From Paraburkholderia panacisoli (GTDB taxonomy: Bacteria > Pseudomonadota > Gammaproteobacteria > Burkholderiales > Burkholderiaceae): a stretch of DNA of 64,000 bases. The translations under genes and the position numbers were made by a program. The notes under the pieces were generated by a model, which saw nothing but the letters and a program-made list of their open reading frames with translations, was not told the DNA's origin and did not search any database. Of this stretch, positions 45,455-54,826 are shown piece after piece. The stretch spans positions 335,066-399,065 of the forward strand of contig NZ_VTUZ01000004.1 in the NCBI RefSeq assembly GCF_008369935.1, given 5' to 3'. Position 1 is the first letter of the stretch. Every line of letters begins with the position of its first letter.

Positions 45455-46016
45455 GCTGATCGCGCCATTTCTGGAGCTTTGTCCGGCCGTCCAGCTCGCT
45501 CTGCGACTGACCGGCAATCACAACGACACGGTGATGTGATTGGCGGCTTCGACCTGGACATTCACGAGGGCGAGAACTCTCTGGACAACCTGATCGTGCA
45601 GCCGATCTCGCGCAACGCCAGCATTCTGTGCGCGGCCCCCCGCGTACTTCGCGCGACGCGGACGGCCGCGCCCGCCCGCCGATCTCGCGCAGCACAACCG
45701 CCTGCGCTATCTGCATCCGGAGGGCGATCCTCGCTGGCATCGGTCGGACGGGACGACGGTGCAGTCGGTGCTGCCCGCGGGCAACCTGCAGTCGGATCAT
45801 TCGGAACTGCTGCTGGAGGCGGCGCGCGCCGGACTCGGGACTGCCGGGTTCGAGGTCTGGCTGATCCGCGAGCTGCTGGTGAGTGGCGAGCTGGAGGTTG
45901 CGCTGCCGCAGCACCGACTCCAAAACGCGCTGACGGTTCGGCAGATTTGCATGGTCTATCTGCCGAACCAGCGCTTCTCGACCAGGCTCCGCGTGCTGCG
46001 CGAGTTCATGGCGTAG
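45455..46016 (+). pseudogene. Frameshifted LysR-family regulator, C-terminal part
   Basis: The plus strand encodes the substrate-binding domain of a LysR regulator split over two frames. It reads FLELCPAVQLALRLTGNHND, breaks near 45537, continues as VIGGFDLDIHEGENSLDNL to SILCAAP, then shifts frame again at a run of six C (45636-45641) into AYFARRGRP and LRYLHPEGDPRWHRSDG, ending YLPNQRFSTRLRVLREFMA. No intact helix-turn-helix half is present upstream. The gene is dead unless the frame breaks are sequencing errors, and the missing N-terminus argues against that. Confidence 0.75.
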
Positions 46017-46078
46017 CGTCTGAAGGGGATCGGTGAATTGCCGGATCGCGTCCTGTTGCCGTCTTTGATGGACGGGAG

Positions 46079-46104
46079 CTGAGTGCGTGAGGCACGGCAC
46101 TCAG
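46079..46104. terminator. Hairpin between LysR pseudogene and amino-acid permease gene
   Basis: CTGAGTGC (46079-46086) and GCACTCAG (46097-46104) form a perfect 8-bp stem with a 10-base loop, 23 bases past the stop codon of the convergent permease gene. No strong T-run. Confidence 0.5.
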
Positions 46105-46126
46105 CGCCGATCGAACACCCCATTAC

Positions 46127-47587
46127 TCAATGCCGCTCCGGAAACCTCAGCTTCGAATGATTACGGCCGTATGAGAGGTAGATGACCATCCCGATCACCA
46201 GCCACACAAGCAGCCGCAGCCACGTGACGAGCGGCAGCCCCACCATCAGCAACAGGCAGAACAGGATTCCCAGCACCGGCACCACCGGCACGCCCGGCAC
46301 CCGGAACGGGCGCGTCGCATCGGAATCGCTGCGGCGCAGATAAATCACCGCGCCGCATACGAGGATGAATGCGAACAGCGTGCCGATGCTGACCATCTCG
46401 CCCAGCACCCCGATCGGCGTCAGCGCCGCCACGATGGCGACCACCGTGCCGATCAGCATCTGGCTGCGATGAGGCGTCTGCAGACGCGGATGAACCCGCG
46501 CGAAAAGCGGCGGCAGCAAGCCGTCCTGTGACATCGTGAAGAAGATGCGGCTCTGTCCGTATAGCAGCACGAGGATCACCGTGGTCAGGCCGGTCAGCGC
46601 GCCGACCTTGATCAGGATCGAGAACCAGGTCAGACCGATCGCGTCGACGCCTCTCGCGATCGGATCAGGCACGTTCAATTCCGTGTAAGGCACGAGCCCG
46701 GTGAGCACGCCCGCGACGAGGATGTACAGCACCGTGCAGATGATCAGCGATCCGAGGATGCCTATCGGCATGTCCCGCTGCGGCTTTTTCGCTTCCTGCG
46801 CGGCGGTCGAGACCGCGTCGAAGCCGATGAACGCGAAGAACACCACGGCCGAGCCGCGCAGAATTCCGCTCAGGCCGTAGTTGCCGAATTCGCCGGTGTT
46901 CGCCGGGATGAACGGATGCCAGTTCTCCGGCTTGATGAAAAATACGCCAAGCGCGATAAAGGCCACCACCACGACCAGCTTGACCGCGACCATGACGTTG
47001 TTCAGCCGTGCGGATTCCTTCGTGCCGAGCACCAGCATGGTCGTGAGGATCGCGATGATCAAGATGGCCGGCAGATTGACGACGCCGGTCACCGTGGTGC
47101 CGTCCGCGAGCTTGACGACGGTGCCGGGCGCGGCGGCCAGCGTGGGCGGGATATTGATGCCCACGTTGTGAAGCAGGCTCACGATATACCCGGACCAGCC
47201 GACCGCGACGGTCGCGGCGCCCATTGCATATTCGAGGATCAGGTCCCAGCCGATGATCCACGCGAAGATCTCGCCTAGCGTGGCATACGTGTACGTGTAA
47301 CTGCTGCCGCAGACCGGCAGCATGGCCGCCAGTTCCGAATAGCACAGGCCGACGAACGCGCACGCGATACCGCCGAGCACGAACGACAGCGTGATGCTCG
47401 GACCGGCGAACTGGGCGGCAGCCGTGCCGGTCAGCACGAAGATGCCGGCGCCGATGATCGCGCCGATACCCATCGCGGTGATGCTGGTCGCGCCGAGGGT
47501 TTTCGACAGTGATGCGGTTCCGTGGACATCCGCGCTGTGCACGATGTCGGCGACGGTTTTGCGTGCCATGTAGCTCGTATCAGCCAT
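46127..47587 (-). CDS. APC-family amino acid permease
   Basis: A 486-residue transporter with 12 or more predicted helices. The consensus block TSITAMGIGAIIGAGIFVLTGTAAAQFAGP in helix 1 is the amino-acid/cation-binding motif, and GSSYTYTYATLGEIFAWIIGWDLILEY is typical of the cationic amino-acid transporter group. It likely imports amino acids or amines. ATG 47587 (MADTSYMARKTV) was chosen over an upstream frame extension. It is monocistronic. Confidence 0.9.
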   Translation of the reverse strand: MADTSYMARKTVADIVHSADVHGTASLSKTLGATSITAMGIGAIIGAGIFVLTGTAAAQFAGPSITLSFVLGGIACAFVGLCYSELAAMLPVCGSSYTYTYATLGEIFAWIIGWDLILEYAMGAATVAVGWSGYIVSLLHNVGINIPPTLAAAPGTVVKLADGTTVTGVVNLPAILIIAILTTMLVLGTKESARLNNVMVAVKLVVVVAFIALGVFFIKPENWHPFIPANTGEFGNYGLSGILRGSAVVFFAFIGFDAVSTAAQEAKKPQRDMPIGILGSLIICTVLYILVAGVLTGLVPYTELNVPDPIARGVDAIGLTWFSILIKVGALTGLTTVILVLLYGQSRIFFTMSQDGLLPPLFARVHPRLQTPHRSQMLIGTVVAIVAALTPIGVLGEMVSIGTLFAFILVCGAVIYLRRSDSDATRPFRVPGVPVVPVLGILFCLLLMVGLPLVTWLRLLVWLVIGMVIYLSYGRNHSKLRFPERH

Positions 47588-48400
47588 GATGAGTCGTCCC
47601 GTTCGATGTTGTGTGGGCACGAACCGACCTGGCTTGCTTCGGCTCGCGGAAAACGACAAAAGCTTCCTGCTGGCGAAGGCTGGTGGGGGAGAGATGGGAG
47701 GCAGTCCCGAATTCAGTGTATTCCGGATTAAATGGAATGGGAAAGTTTTTGGCCGGCACGCGGGCTCGTCGAGATGGCTCGTGGAGCATGCGCATTGAAG
47801 CGCGGAGTGTTGAATGGGCCCGGCGAAGCCCGCAAGGGCGCACAGAGTCGATGGCGATGGAAGGTCATCCTATCAATTGGGATTTGGCCGCAATTGCTGG
47901 AGTTCGGGGTTTGAGAAGATCGATGCAGCGAACTGCATTACGCGGATGCGCGAGTGCAAGACGGCGTGCGCTCGCGCGTTATCGGCGGAAACCATCGAGG
48001 TATGCTGCCACGACGCACAATCGCGCCAAGGCCCAGCGGGTAGCCCCGGGTCGTAGAAGTGAATCAGCAGGGTGCAACGCTGCCTGGTTTCGACATCCAG
48101 GTTTGTATGTTGCAGCGCAATTCCATTGAATTCGTAGACGCTGTCCACGCGCACCGGTATGCGCGAGCAGTTGCCGCGACGCAGATCGTGCAGCGTCAGC
48201 CACCGCACACAGATAGCACTTGCACTCTTGCAGATAGGGCAACGATCCGCGCTCCGACATGCCGTTATCACGCCACCGACTTAGCACGTGACAAATCGTT
48301 TGTTCGTGACGATAGGGCGCGCTGCTACAGTCTTCGCTACGGGCACAGGAATGCCCGACACGATACACACGCATTGAACGGATAACTACGGGGCTTGATC
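47588..48400. other. 813-base gap without a recognisable gene
   Basis: Several short frames exist on both strands, the longest about 130 codons on the minus strand at 47.87-48.37 kb. None has a ribosome site, a recognisable motif or codon use like its neighbours. A minus-strand peptide (VYEFNGIALQHTNLDVETRQ) looks protein-like but matches nothing I know. It may be decayed coding sequence. The last 100 bases are the likely promoter region of the binding-protein gene. Confidence 0.4.
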
Positions 48401-49219
48401 ATGAAAACCTGGACTCGCAGCGCCGCTGTGCTGGGCCTGCTGCTCACCTTATCAGGCGTCGCGCACGCCGATCGACTCGATGACATCAGGAAAGCCGGCG
48501 TGCTGCGCGTCGCGACCTTCGACAGTAATCCGCCGTTCGGTTTTGTCGACCCGAAGACCAATCAGATCGCGGGCCTCGACGTCGACTATGCACGCGCCGT
48601 CGCGGCGAAGCTCGGTGTCAAGCTCGAGATTCAGCCCACCAATCCCGCCAACCGGATCGCGTTTCTGAAGTCGAACAAAGTCGATCTGGTTTTCGCGAAC
48701 TTTACGATCACCGACGAGCGCAGAAAGGAAATCGACTTCAGCACCCCGTACTTTGCGTCGGGCACGCAGTTCATCGCGAAGAAGGGCGTGTTGAAGTCGC
48801 CGCAGCAACTGGACAGTTTGCGTATCGGCGCGGACAAGGGCACGACGAATGAACAGCAGGTCCGCGCGCAATTCCCGGCCGCGACCATCGTTGCCTATGA
48901 CGACACGCCTTTCGCATTCGCCGCGCTGCGCGCGGGCAATGTGCAGGCTATCACGCAGGACGGCCCGAAGCTGGTCGCCTTGCTTGCCAACGTGCCGGAC
49001 AAAGAGAAGTACGAGATCCCGCCATTCACGATTTCAAACGACTATGAAGGCGTCGGCGTACCGAAGAACGAGGCGCGCCTGTTGAGTGTCGTCAACGAAA
49101 CGCTGGTGAATCTGGAAGCGAACGGCAACGCGGCGAAGATTTACGACCAGTGGTTCGGTCCGTCGAGCAAAGCGCCGCTGCCTCGTCTGTTCAGGATCGG
49201 CGATCCGCAAAAGAGTTGA
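48401..49219 (+). CDS. Polar amino-acid ABC transporter, substrate-binding protein
   Basis: A 272-residue family-3 periplasmic binding protein. The signal peptide is MKTWTRSAAVLGLLLTLSGVAHA. The mature part holds KAGVLRVATFDSNPPFGFVD, GLDVDYARAVAAKLGVKLE and VFANFTITDERRKEIDFS, typical of glutamate/aspartate/cystine-type receptors. ATG 48401 is preceded by a weak GGGG site. First of three genes of an importer lacking an obvious ATPase. Confidence 0.9.
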   Translation: MKTWTRSAAVLGLLLTLSGVAHADRLDDIRKAGVLRVATFDSNPPFGFVDPKTNQIAGLDVDYARAVAAKLGVKLEIQPTNPANRIAFLKSNKVDLVFANFTITDERRKEIDFSTPYFASGTQFIAKKGVLKSPQQLDSLRIGADKGTTNEQQVRAQFPAATIVAYDDTPFAFAALRAGNVQAITQDGPKLVALLANVPDKEKYEIPPFTISNDYEGVGVPKNEARLLSVVNETLVNLEANGNAAKIYDQWFGPSSKAPLPRLFRIGDPQKS

Positions 49220-49314
49220 GCCGTTCGGAGCGCTCGCTGTCCGGCCTGCCATTCGCATGACGGCGGCCCGCTTTGTTTTATCGCTGCAAATGCAATAGCT
49301 TCTGGATGGTGACC

Positions 49315-50064
49315 ATGAACGCGTGGCTCGAACCTCGCTATGTCGCGTGGATTTGGCGCGGCTTCGCGATGACGCTGGCGCTGTCGGCCAGTGTGATCGT
49401 TTGCGCGACGCTGCTGGGTTTCGCGCTGGCGCTTGCACGCAGCGCGCGTGGCGCGGCACTACGCCGCGCGGCGGCCGGCTACGTGCTGATATTCCGCAAC
49501 TCGCCGCTGCTCGTGCAATTGCTGTTCTGGTATTTCGGCGCGGCGGTCCTGTTGCCCGACAGCGTGATGAACTGGCTCAATACCCCGCATGCAGTCGCGC
49601 TTGGACCCGTCACGCTGGGTTGGCCGACGTTCGAATTCGTCGCGGGCTGGCTCGGCCTCACGTGCTATTCGACGACCTTCATCGGCGAGGAATTCCGCGC
49701 GGGGATGCGTGGCGTGCGCACCGGCCAATATCAGGCAGCCGCGGCGCTGGGCCTGACGCGCTTCGCTACGTTGCGCCATGTGATTTTGCCGCAGGCGGTG
49801 CGGATCGCGACGCCGCCGCTCGCCGGGCAATATATGAACGTCATCAAGAATTCGTCGCTGACGATGGCGATCGGCCTCGCAGAGTTGTCGTACTCGTCGC
49901 GCCAGGTCGAGACCGAGACCCTCAAGACGTTTCAGTCGTTCGGCATGGCGACCTTGCTCTACATTGCGGCGATCGCCGCGATCGAAGTTGCATTGCTGAT
50001 CTGGCAGCGGCGTGGTGCCTATCAATCGGGTGGCGCGCGGTTCGTGCGGGGAGGCGGCTCATGA
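49315..50064 (+). CDS. Polar amino-acid ABC transporter permease
   Basis: A 249-residue HisMQ-type permease. The first helix is AMTLALSASVIVCATLLGFALALA and the EAA-like loop is QYQAAAALGLTRFATLRHVILPQAVRIATPP. It forms half of the membrane channel with the next gene. ATG 49315 was chosen; ATG 49306 is an alternative. Its TGA overlaps the next ATG. Confidence 0.88.
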   Translation: MNAWLEPRYVAWIWRGFAMTLALSASVIVCATLLGFALALARSARGAALRRAAAGYVLIFRNSPLLVQLLFWYFGAAVLLPDSVMNWLNTPHAVALGPVTLGWPTFEFVAGWLGLTCYSTTFIGEEFRAGMRGVRTGQYQAAAALGLTRFATLRHVILPQAVRIATPPLAGQYMNVIKNSSLTMAIGLAELSYSSRQVETETLKTFQSFGMATLLYIAAIAAIEVALLIWQRRGAYQSGGARFVRGGGS

Positions 50065-50756
50065 ACGCGCCGGATTGGCTGCCGATCCTGCGCTATCTGC
50101 TAGCCGGCGCGTTTCCCGCCGGCCCGCTCGGCGGAGTCGCGCTGACCGTGGCGCTGACGCTGAGCTCGGCCGTGCTGTCGGCGCTGCTCGGCCTGGCAGG
50201 CGGCATCGCGCTGGTGATGACGCGCGGCGCGCTGCATGTTCTGCTGCTTGCCGCAGTGGTTTTTTTTCGCGCGATTCCGGTGCTGATGCTGATCTTCTGG
50301 ACGTTCTTCCTGATGCCGGTGCTGTTGCATATCGATGTGCCAGGACTTGCGACCGTGGTCTGCGCGCTTGCGCTGATCGGCGGCGCGTATCTGTCACATT
50401 CGGTGCAGGCTGGCATCGTCGCGCTCGGCGACGGGCAGTGGCAGGCCGCGCTGTCGCTCGGCATGACGCGCGCTCAGGCGCTGCGCCATGTGCTGCTGCC
50501 GCAGGCGATAAGCACGATGACGCCGTCGTTCGTCAATCAATGGGTGTCGTTGATCAAGGACACGTCGCTTGCCTATATCGTCGGCGTGCCGGAGTTCACC
50601 TTCCTCGCGAATCAGGTGAATAGCCGCCTCATGGTCTACCCGGCGCAGATTTTTTTGTTCGTCGGTCTGGTGTATCTCGTGTTGTGCGGCGCGTTTCAGT
50701 GGGCGGTCACGCGTTTGCTGGCCGGCGCGTTCGATGCGGGTGCGCGTGCTCGTTGA
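50061..50756 (+). CDS. Polar amino-acid ABC transporter permease
   Basis: A 231-residue HisMQ-type permease. The EAA-like block is GQWQAALSLGMTRAQALRHVLLPQAI and the late segment IKDTSLAYIVGVPEFTFLANQVNSR is the family signature. It overlaps the previous gene by 4 bases (ATGA). No ATP-binding gene follows: the next gene is a TauD dioxygenase 214 bases on. The pair must borrow an ATPase encoded elsewhere or be incomplete. Confidence 0.88.
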   Translation: MNAPDWLPILRYLLAGAFPAGPLGGVALTVALTLSSAVLSALLGLAGGIALVMTRGALHVLLLAAVVFFRAIPVLMLIFWTFFLMPVLLHIDVPGLATVVCALALIGGAYLSHSVQAGIVALGDGQWQAALSLGMTRAQALRHVLLPQAISTMTPSFVNQWVSLIKDTSLAYIVGVPEFTFLANQVNSRLMVYPAQIFLFVGLVYLVLCGAFQWAVTRLLAGAFDAGARAR

Positions 50757-50970
50757 TGGCAACACAGAGCGCCGTCGCGCATTGACGGCCGCCCGCACGC
50801 AGTTGTCAGGAACGCTCACGCGCACCCAGGCCCGTTAAAGCATCGGGTTTATCACTCCAGCAGATAAACGTATCGTATTTGCTTCGTTGTCGCCGCGCCC
50901 GCGCGCCGGTAAATTCATCTGACTGCGCCTTCGACGGCGTCCTCCGAACAGATTCGACGAAGAGTTTCCT

Positions 50971-51879
50971 GTGACGACTGCCTTTGCCCCTGCTGATACC
51001 CGCCATGCCGGCGCCTCCATCGAGAACCAGCCCATCGAGATTCGCGCTTTCGACGGCCCCGTCGGCGCGCAAGTGCTCGGGCTCGATCTCGCCAAGCCTC
51101 TGAGCCACGACGATTTCGCGCGCATTCACCGCGCCCACCTCGATCATCATGTGCTGGTGTTTCGCGATCAACGCATCACACCCGCTCAACAGATCGCGTT
51201 CAGCCGCCGTTTCGGTCCGTTGCAGATTCACGTGCTGCACCAGTTCCAGTTGCCGGGCTATCCCGAGGTGCTGGTGGTGTCGAACATCGTCGAAGACGGC
51301 AAGCCGATCGGTTTGGGCGACGCCGGCCATTTCTGGCACTCCGACCTCTCGTACAAGGAGAAGCCGAGTCTCGGTTCGCTGTTGCATGCGCAGGAGTTGC
51401 CCGCCGAAGGCGGCGACACGCTGTTCGCCAACATGCACCTCGCGTGGGACACGTTGCCCGCGCATTTGCGCACCGCCGTGGAAGGGCGTTCGGCCGAGCA
51501 CACCTACCTCGCCAAATACGCGGAACTGCAGAAGCGCAGCCCGTGGCGGCCCGACCTGTCGGCCGAGCAGATCGCCCAGGTGAAGCCGGTCGTGCAGCCG
51601 ATCGTGCGCACGCATCCCGAGACCGGGCGCCGCGCGCTGTTCGTCAGCGAGCATTTCACGACCCGCGTGATCGGCTTGCCGGAAGACGAGAGCCGCGCGC
51701 TGCTCGCCGAAATCTTCGCGCATAGCGTGCGCCCCGAACACATCTACCGGCATCAGTGGGCGGAACACGACATGGTGTTCTGGGACAACCGCTCGTTGAT
51801 GCATCTCGCGGCCGGCACACCGGATCATCTGCGCCGCAAACTTTATCGCACGACGATCGAAGGCGACGTGCCGTTCTGA
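50971..51879 (+). CDS. TauD/TfdA-family Fe(II)/2-oxoglutarate dioxygenase, GTG start
   Basis: A 302-residue dioxygenase. The iron ligands are His123 and Asp125 (HFWHSDLSYKEKPSLGSLL) and distal His278 (RSLMHLA); Arg near 289-293 would bind 2-oxoglutarate. The family hydroxylates taurine, alkylsulfonates or phenoxyacids, releasing sulfite or a phenol. The cassette that follows is a sulfonate-type importer, so a sulfonate substrate is likely. The start is GTG at 50971 with an AAGAG site; no ATG fits. Confidence 0.9.
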   Translation: MTTAFAPADTRHAGASIENQPIEIRAFDGPVGAQVLGLDLAKPLSHDDFARIHRAHLDHHVLVFRDQRITPAQQIAFSRRFGPLQIHVLHQFQLPGYPEVLVVSNIVEDGKPIGLGDAGHFWHSDLSYKEKPSLGSLLHAQELPAEGGDTLFANMHLAWDTLPAHLRTAVEGRSAEHTYLAKYAELQKRSPWRPDLSAEQIAQVKPVVQPIVRTHPETGRRALFVSEHFTTRVIGLPEDESRALLAEIFAHSVRPEHIYRHQWAEHDMVFWDNRSLMHLAAGTPDHLRRKLYRTTIEGDVPF

Positions 51880-51928
51880 CGCAACGTCGTCCGCTTTCAT
51901 CTCACACTACACGCTGACCGGAGTTTCA

Positions 51929-52981
51929 ATGCCTGACAGGTTTCGCACGACCGCCGAGCGGCCGTCGTATGTTCGCCGCTTCACCGCGGCACTGCTGACT
52001 GTATCAATGGGCGTCGCGGGCTTCGCCGCCAGCGCGCCCGCGCATGCCGAAGGGCAGATCCGCATCGCGGAGCAGTTCGGCATCGTCTATCTGCTGCTGA
52101 ACGTCGCGCGCGACCAGCAGTTCGTCGAGAAGGAAGGGCATAAGCAGGGGCTCGACATCAAGGTCGACTGGGTGAAGCTCTCGGGCGGCGCAGCGGTCAA
52201 CGACGCGCTGCTGTCGGGCGCGGTCGACGTGGCCGGCGGCGGCGTCGGCCCGCTGCTGACCATCTGGGACCGCACGCACGGCAAGCAGAACGTGAAGGGC
52301 GTGGCGTCGCTCGGCAATCTGCCGTACTACCTGGTGAGCAACAATCCCGAGGTGAAGACGATCGCCGACTTCTCCGCGAAGGACCGCATCGCGGTGCCGG
52401 CCGTCAATGTGTCGGTGCAATCGCGCGTGCTGCAATATGCGGCCGCTAAACGCTGGGGCGACAAGGAGTACAACCGCCTCGACAAGTTCACCCAGGCGCT
52501 GCCGCATCCCGACGCGGCCGCGGCGATCATCGCGGGCGGCACGGAAATCACCGGCCACTTCGGCAATCCGCCGTTTCAGGACCAGGAACTGGCGGGCAAT
52601 CCGAAGGCGCACATCGTGCTGAATTCGTACGACGTGCTGGGCGGCCCGAGTTCGGCGACGGTGCTTTACGCGACCGAAAAATTCCGTGACAACAATCCGA
52701 AGACGTATCGCGCGTTCGTCGATGCACTCGCCGATGCCGCGCGCTTCATCACCGCGAACCCGGATGCCGCCGCCGATATCTACATCCGCACGAATCAATC
52801 GAAGGTTGACCGCGATCTGCTCGTGAAGGTCATCAAGAATCCGCAGGTGCAATTCAAGGTCGCGCCGCAGAACACGTTCGGGCTTGCACAGTTCATGTAT
52901 CGCGTCGGCGCGATCAGGAACGAGCCGAAGTCGTGGAAGGACTACTTCTTCGACGACCCGGCGACGGCGGCGGGGAGTTGA
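51929..52981 (+). CDS. Sulfonate/nitrate/taurine-type ABC substrate-binding protein
   Basis: A 350-residue periplasmic protein of the SsuA/NMT1 family. The signal peptide is about 40 residues (TAALLTVSMGVAGFAASAPAHA). Mature blocks are IRIAEQFGIVYLLLNVARDQ, VKLSGGAAVNDALLSGAVDVAGGGVGPLL and a late YIRTNQSKVDRDLLVKVIKNP. GGAG precedes the ATG. It follows the dioxygenase gene by 49 bases and should capture that enzyme's substrate. Confidence 0.9.
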   Translation: MPDRFRTTAERPSYVRRFTAALLTVSMGVAGFAASAPAHAEGQIRIAEQFGIVYLLLNVARDQQFVEKEGHKQGLDIKVDWVKLSGGAAVNDALLSGAVDVAGGGVGPLLTIWDRTHGKQNVKGVASLGNLPYYLVSNNPEVKTIADFSAKDRIAVPAVNVSVQSRVLQYAAAKRWGDKEYNRLDKFTQALPHPDAAAAIIAGGTEITGHFGNPPFQDQELAGNPKAHIVLNSYDVLGGPSSATVLYATEKFRDNNPKTYRAFVDALADAARFITANPDAAADIYIRTNQSKVDRDLLVKVIKNPQVQFKVAPQNTFGLAQFMYRVGAIRNEPKSWKDYFFDDPATAAGS

Positions 52982-53051
52982 GCATGGTCATCGTTGCCGG
53001 ACCCCGGTCGGTCCGCTTAGTCCGTTCATTCAGCACACAGGGAGCGATCTG

Positions 53052-53882
53052 ATGGTGGCGAATCCCACGCTTCTGTTTCCGCACCGCGCAGGCGAGCCCA
53101 GCGCGGCGACCAGCGAGAAACTGCTCGCGGTCGAACACGTGAACCTCGAATACCGCACGCGCGAGCGGATCGTTCGCGCGACGCACGACGTCAGCTTCGA
53201 TGTCTACGGCGGCGATCGCTTCGTATTGCTCGGGCCGTCCGGTTGCGGCAAGTCGACGTTGCTCAAGGCCGTGGCCGGCTTCATCCAGCCGAGTTCGGGC
53301 AGTATTTCACTCGACGGCCAGGCGGTGCGCGGCCCAGGCGCGGACCGGATCGTCGTGTTCCAGGAGTTCGACCAGTTGCCGCCGTGGAAGACGGTGCTGC
53401 AGAACGTCGCGTTCCCGCTGCGCGTCGCGAAGAAGCTCTCGCGCGCGCAAGCCGACGAGCGCGCGCTGCATTATCTGGAGAAGGTCGGGCTGGCCTCGTT
53501 TGCGAACGCGTATCCGCATACGCTGTCGGGCGGCATGAAGCAGCGCGTCGCGATTGCCCGTGCGCTGGCGATGCAACCGCGCGTGCTGCTGATGGACGAA
53601 CCCTTCGCCGCGCTCGATGCGCTTACTCGCCGCAAGATGCAGGAGGAACTGCTGCGGCTGTGGGAAGAGGTGAATTTCACGCTGCTGTTCGTCACGCATT
53701 CAATCGAAGAAGCGCTCGTGGTCGGCAACCGGATTCTGCTGCTGTCGCCGCATCCCGGCCGCGTGCGCGCCGAACTCAACAGCCACCAGTATTCGCAGGA
53801 CAGTTTCGGGCGCAGCGATTTTCAGCGCAGCGTTGCACGCATTCATCACCTGTTGTTCGAGCAGACGGAGACCGCTCAATGA
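53052..53882 (+). CDS. Sulfonate/nitrate-type ABC transporter ATPase
   Basis: A 276-residue ATPase. Walker A is LGPSGCGKSTLLKAVAG, the signature LSGGMKQRVAIARALAM, Walker B VLLMDEPFAALDALTR and the switch His FVTHSIEEALVVGN, as in SsuB/TauB. ATG 53052 has GGAG upstream. It drives import with the permease whose start overlaps its stop (ATGA). Confidence 0.92.
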   Translation: MVANPTLLFPHRAGEPSAATSEKLLAVEHVNLEYRTRERIVRATHDVSFDVYGGDRFVLLGPSGCGKSTLLKAVAGFIQPSSGSISLDGQAVRGPGADRIVVFQEFDQLPPWKTVLQNVAFPLRVAKKLSRAQADERALHYLEKVGLASFANAYPHTLSGGMKQRVAIARALAMQPRVLLMDEPFAALDALTRRKMQEELLRLWEEVNFTLLFVTHSIEEALVVGNRILLLSPHPGRVRAELNSHQYSQDSFGRSDFQRSVARIHHLLFEQTETAQ

Positions 53883-54757
53883 GTTCGCCCGCCACCTTGT
53901 TGCCGCCGGTTCGCGAAGAGTATGAACGTCCGCTCGAACCGCTCGGCGGACTCGCTCTCGAAGCGCCGTTGCCGCTCGGCAAGCGTCTGTTTGCGCAAAG
54001 CTGGTTGCGCAAGGCGCTGATTGCGCTGGTGCTGATCGCGGGATGGGAAATTGCCGCGCGCATCGTTGACAACGACCTGTTGCTGCCGACTTTCGGCGCG
54101 ACGCTCAGCGCGTTTGTGCAGGGCGTGTGGTCCGGCGAACTGCTGCAGAAAACGGCAGTGTCGATGTCCGTGCTGCTGCGCGGTTATCTGCTCGGCGCCG
54201 CGCTTGCGTTCGTGCTGACGTCGCTTGCCGTATCGACGCGGGTGGGCCGCGATGTCCTGTCGACGCTGACCGCGATGTTCAACCCGTTGCCGTCGATCGC
54301 TTTGTTGCCGCTCGCGTTGCTGTGGTTCGGTCTCGGCACCGGCAGCCTGCTGTTCGTGCTGGTGCATGCGGTGCTGTGGCCGCTTGCTCTGAACACGTAC
54401 TCCGGTTTTCAGTCGGTGCCCGCGACGCTGCGCATGACAGGGCGCAACTATGGACTGACCGGCATCCGCCACGTGCTGCTGATCCTCGTGCCCGCTGCGT
54501 TGCCGTCGATTCTGGCCGGCTTGAGGGTGGGCTGGGCGTTTGCATGGCGCACGCTGATCGCGGCCGAACTGGTGTTCGGCGCGAGTTCGGGCAGCGGGGG
54601 GCTCGGCTGGTACATCTTCCAGAATCGCAATGAACTTTACACGGACCGTGTATTCGCGGGCCTCGCCGCGGTGATCGTGATCGGCCTGCTGATCGAGCAT
54701 CTGGTGTTCGATACGCTGGAGCGCGTGACGGTGCGCCGCTGGGGAGTCCAGCACTAA
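53879..54757 (+). CDS. Sulfonate/nitrate-type ABC transporter permease
   Basis: A 292-residue SsuC/TauC-type permease. After an N-terminal cytoplasmic tail of about 40 residues come six membrane segments (first ALIALVLIAGWEIAARIV). The coupling loop is MTGRNYGLTGIRHVLLILVPAALPSILAGLRVG and the end RVTVRRWGVQH. It overlaps the ATPase gene by 4 bases and ends the operon, followed by a hairpin. Confidence 0.9.
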   Translation: MSSPATLLPPVREEYERPLEPLGGLALEAPLPLGKRLFAQSWLRKALIALVLIAGWEIAARIVDNDLLLPTFGATLSAFVQGVWSGELLQKTAVSMSVLLRGYLLGAALAFVLTSLAVSTRVGRDVLSTLTAMFNPLPSIALLPLALLWFGLGTGSLLFVLVHAVLWPLALNTYSGFQSVPATLRMTGRNYGLTGIRHVLLILVPAALPSILAGLRVGWAFAWRTLIAAELVFGASSGSGGLGWYIFQNRNELYTDRVFAGLAAVIVIGLLIEHLVFDTLERVTVRRWGVQH

Positions 54758-54798
54758 AGGACTGACGCCGGGGCTCACGACGCCGCCAGGCCATGCCG

Positions 54799-54826
54799 GG
54801 GTTCGCCGCTGACTGACGGCGAACCC
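54799..54826 (+). terminator. Hairpin after the sulfonate-type ABC operon
   Basis: GGGTTCGCCG (54799-54808) and CGGCGAACCC (54817-54826) form a perfect 10-bp stem with an 8-base loop, 42 bases after the permease stop. No T-run. Confidence 0.6.

Noticed and set aside
43323..45539. Plus-strand open frame of about 740 codons
   Set aside because: Antisense to the acylase gene; Arg/Ala/Val-rich without motifs. Only its last few codons overlap the readable LysR remnant.
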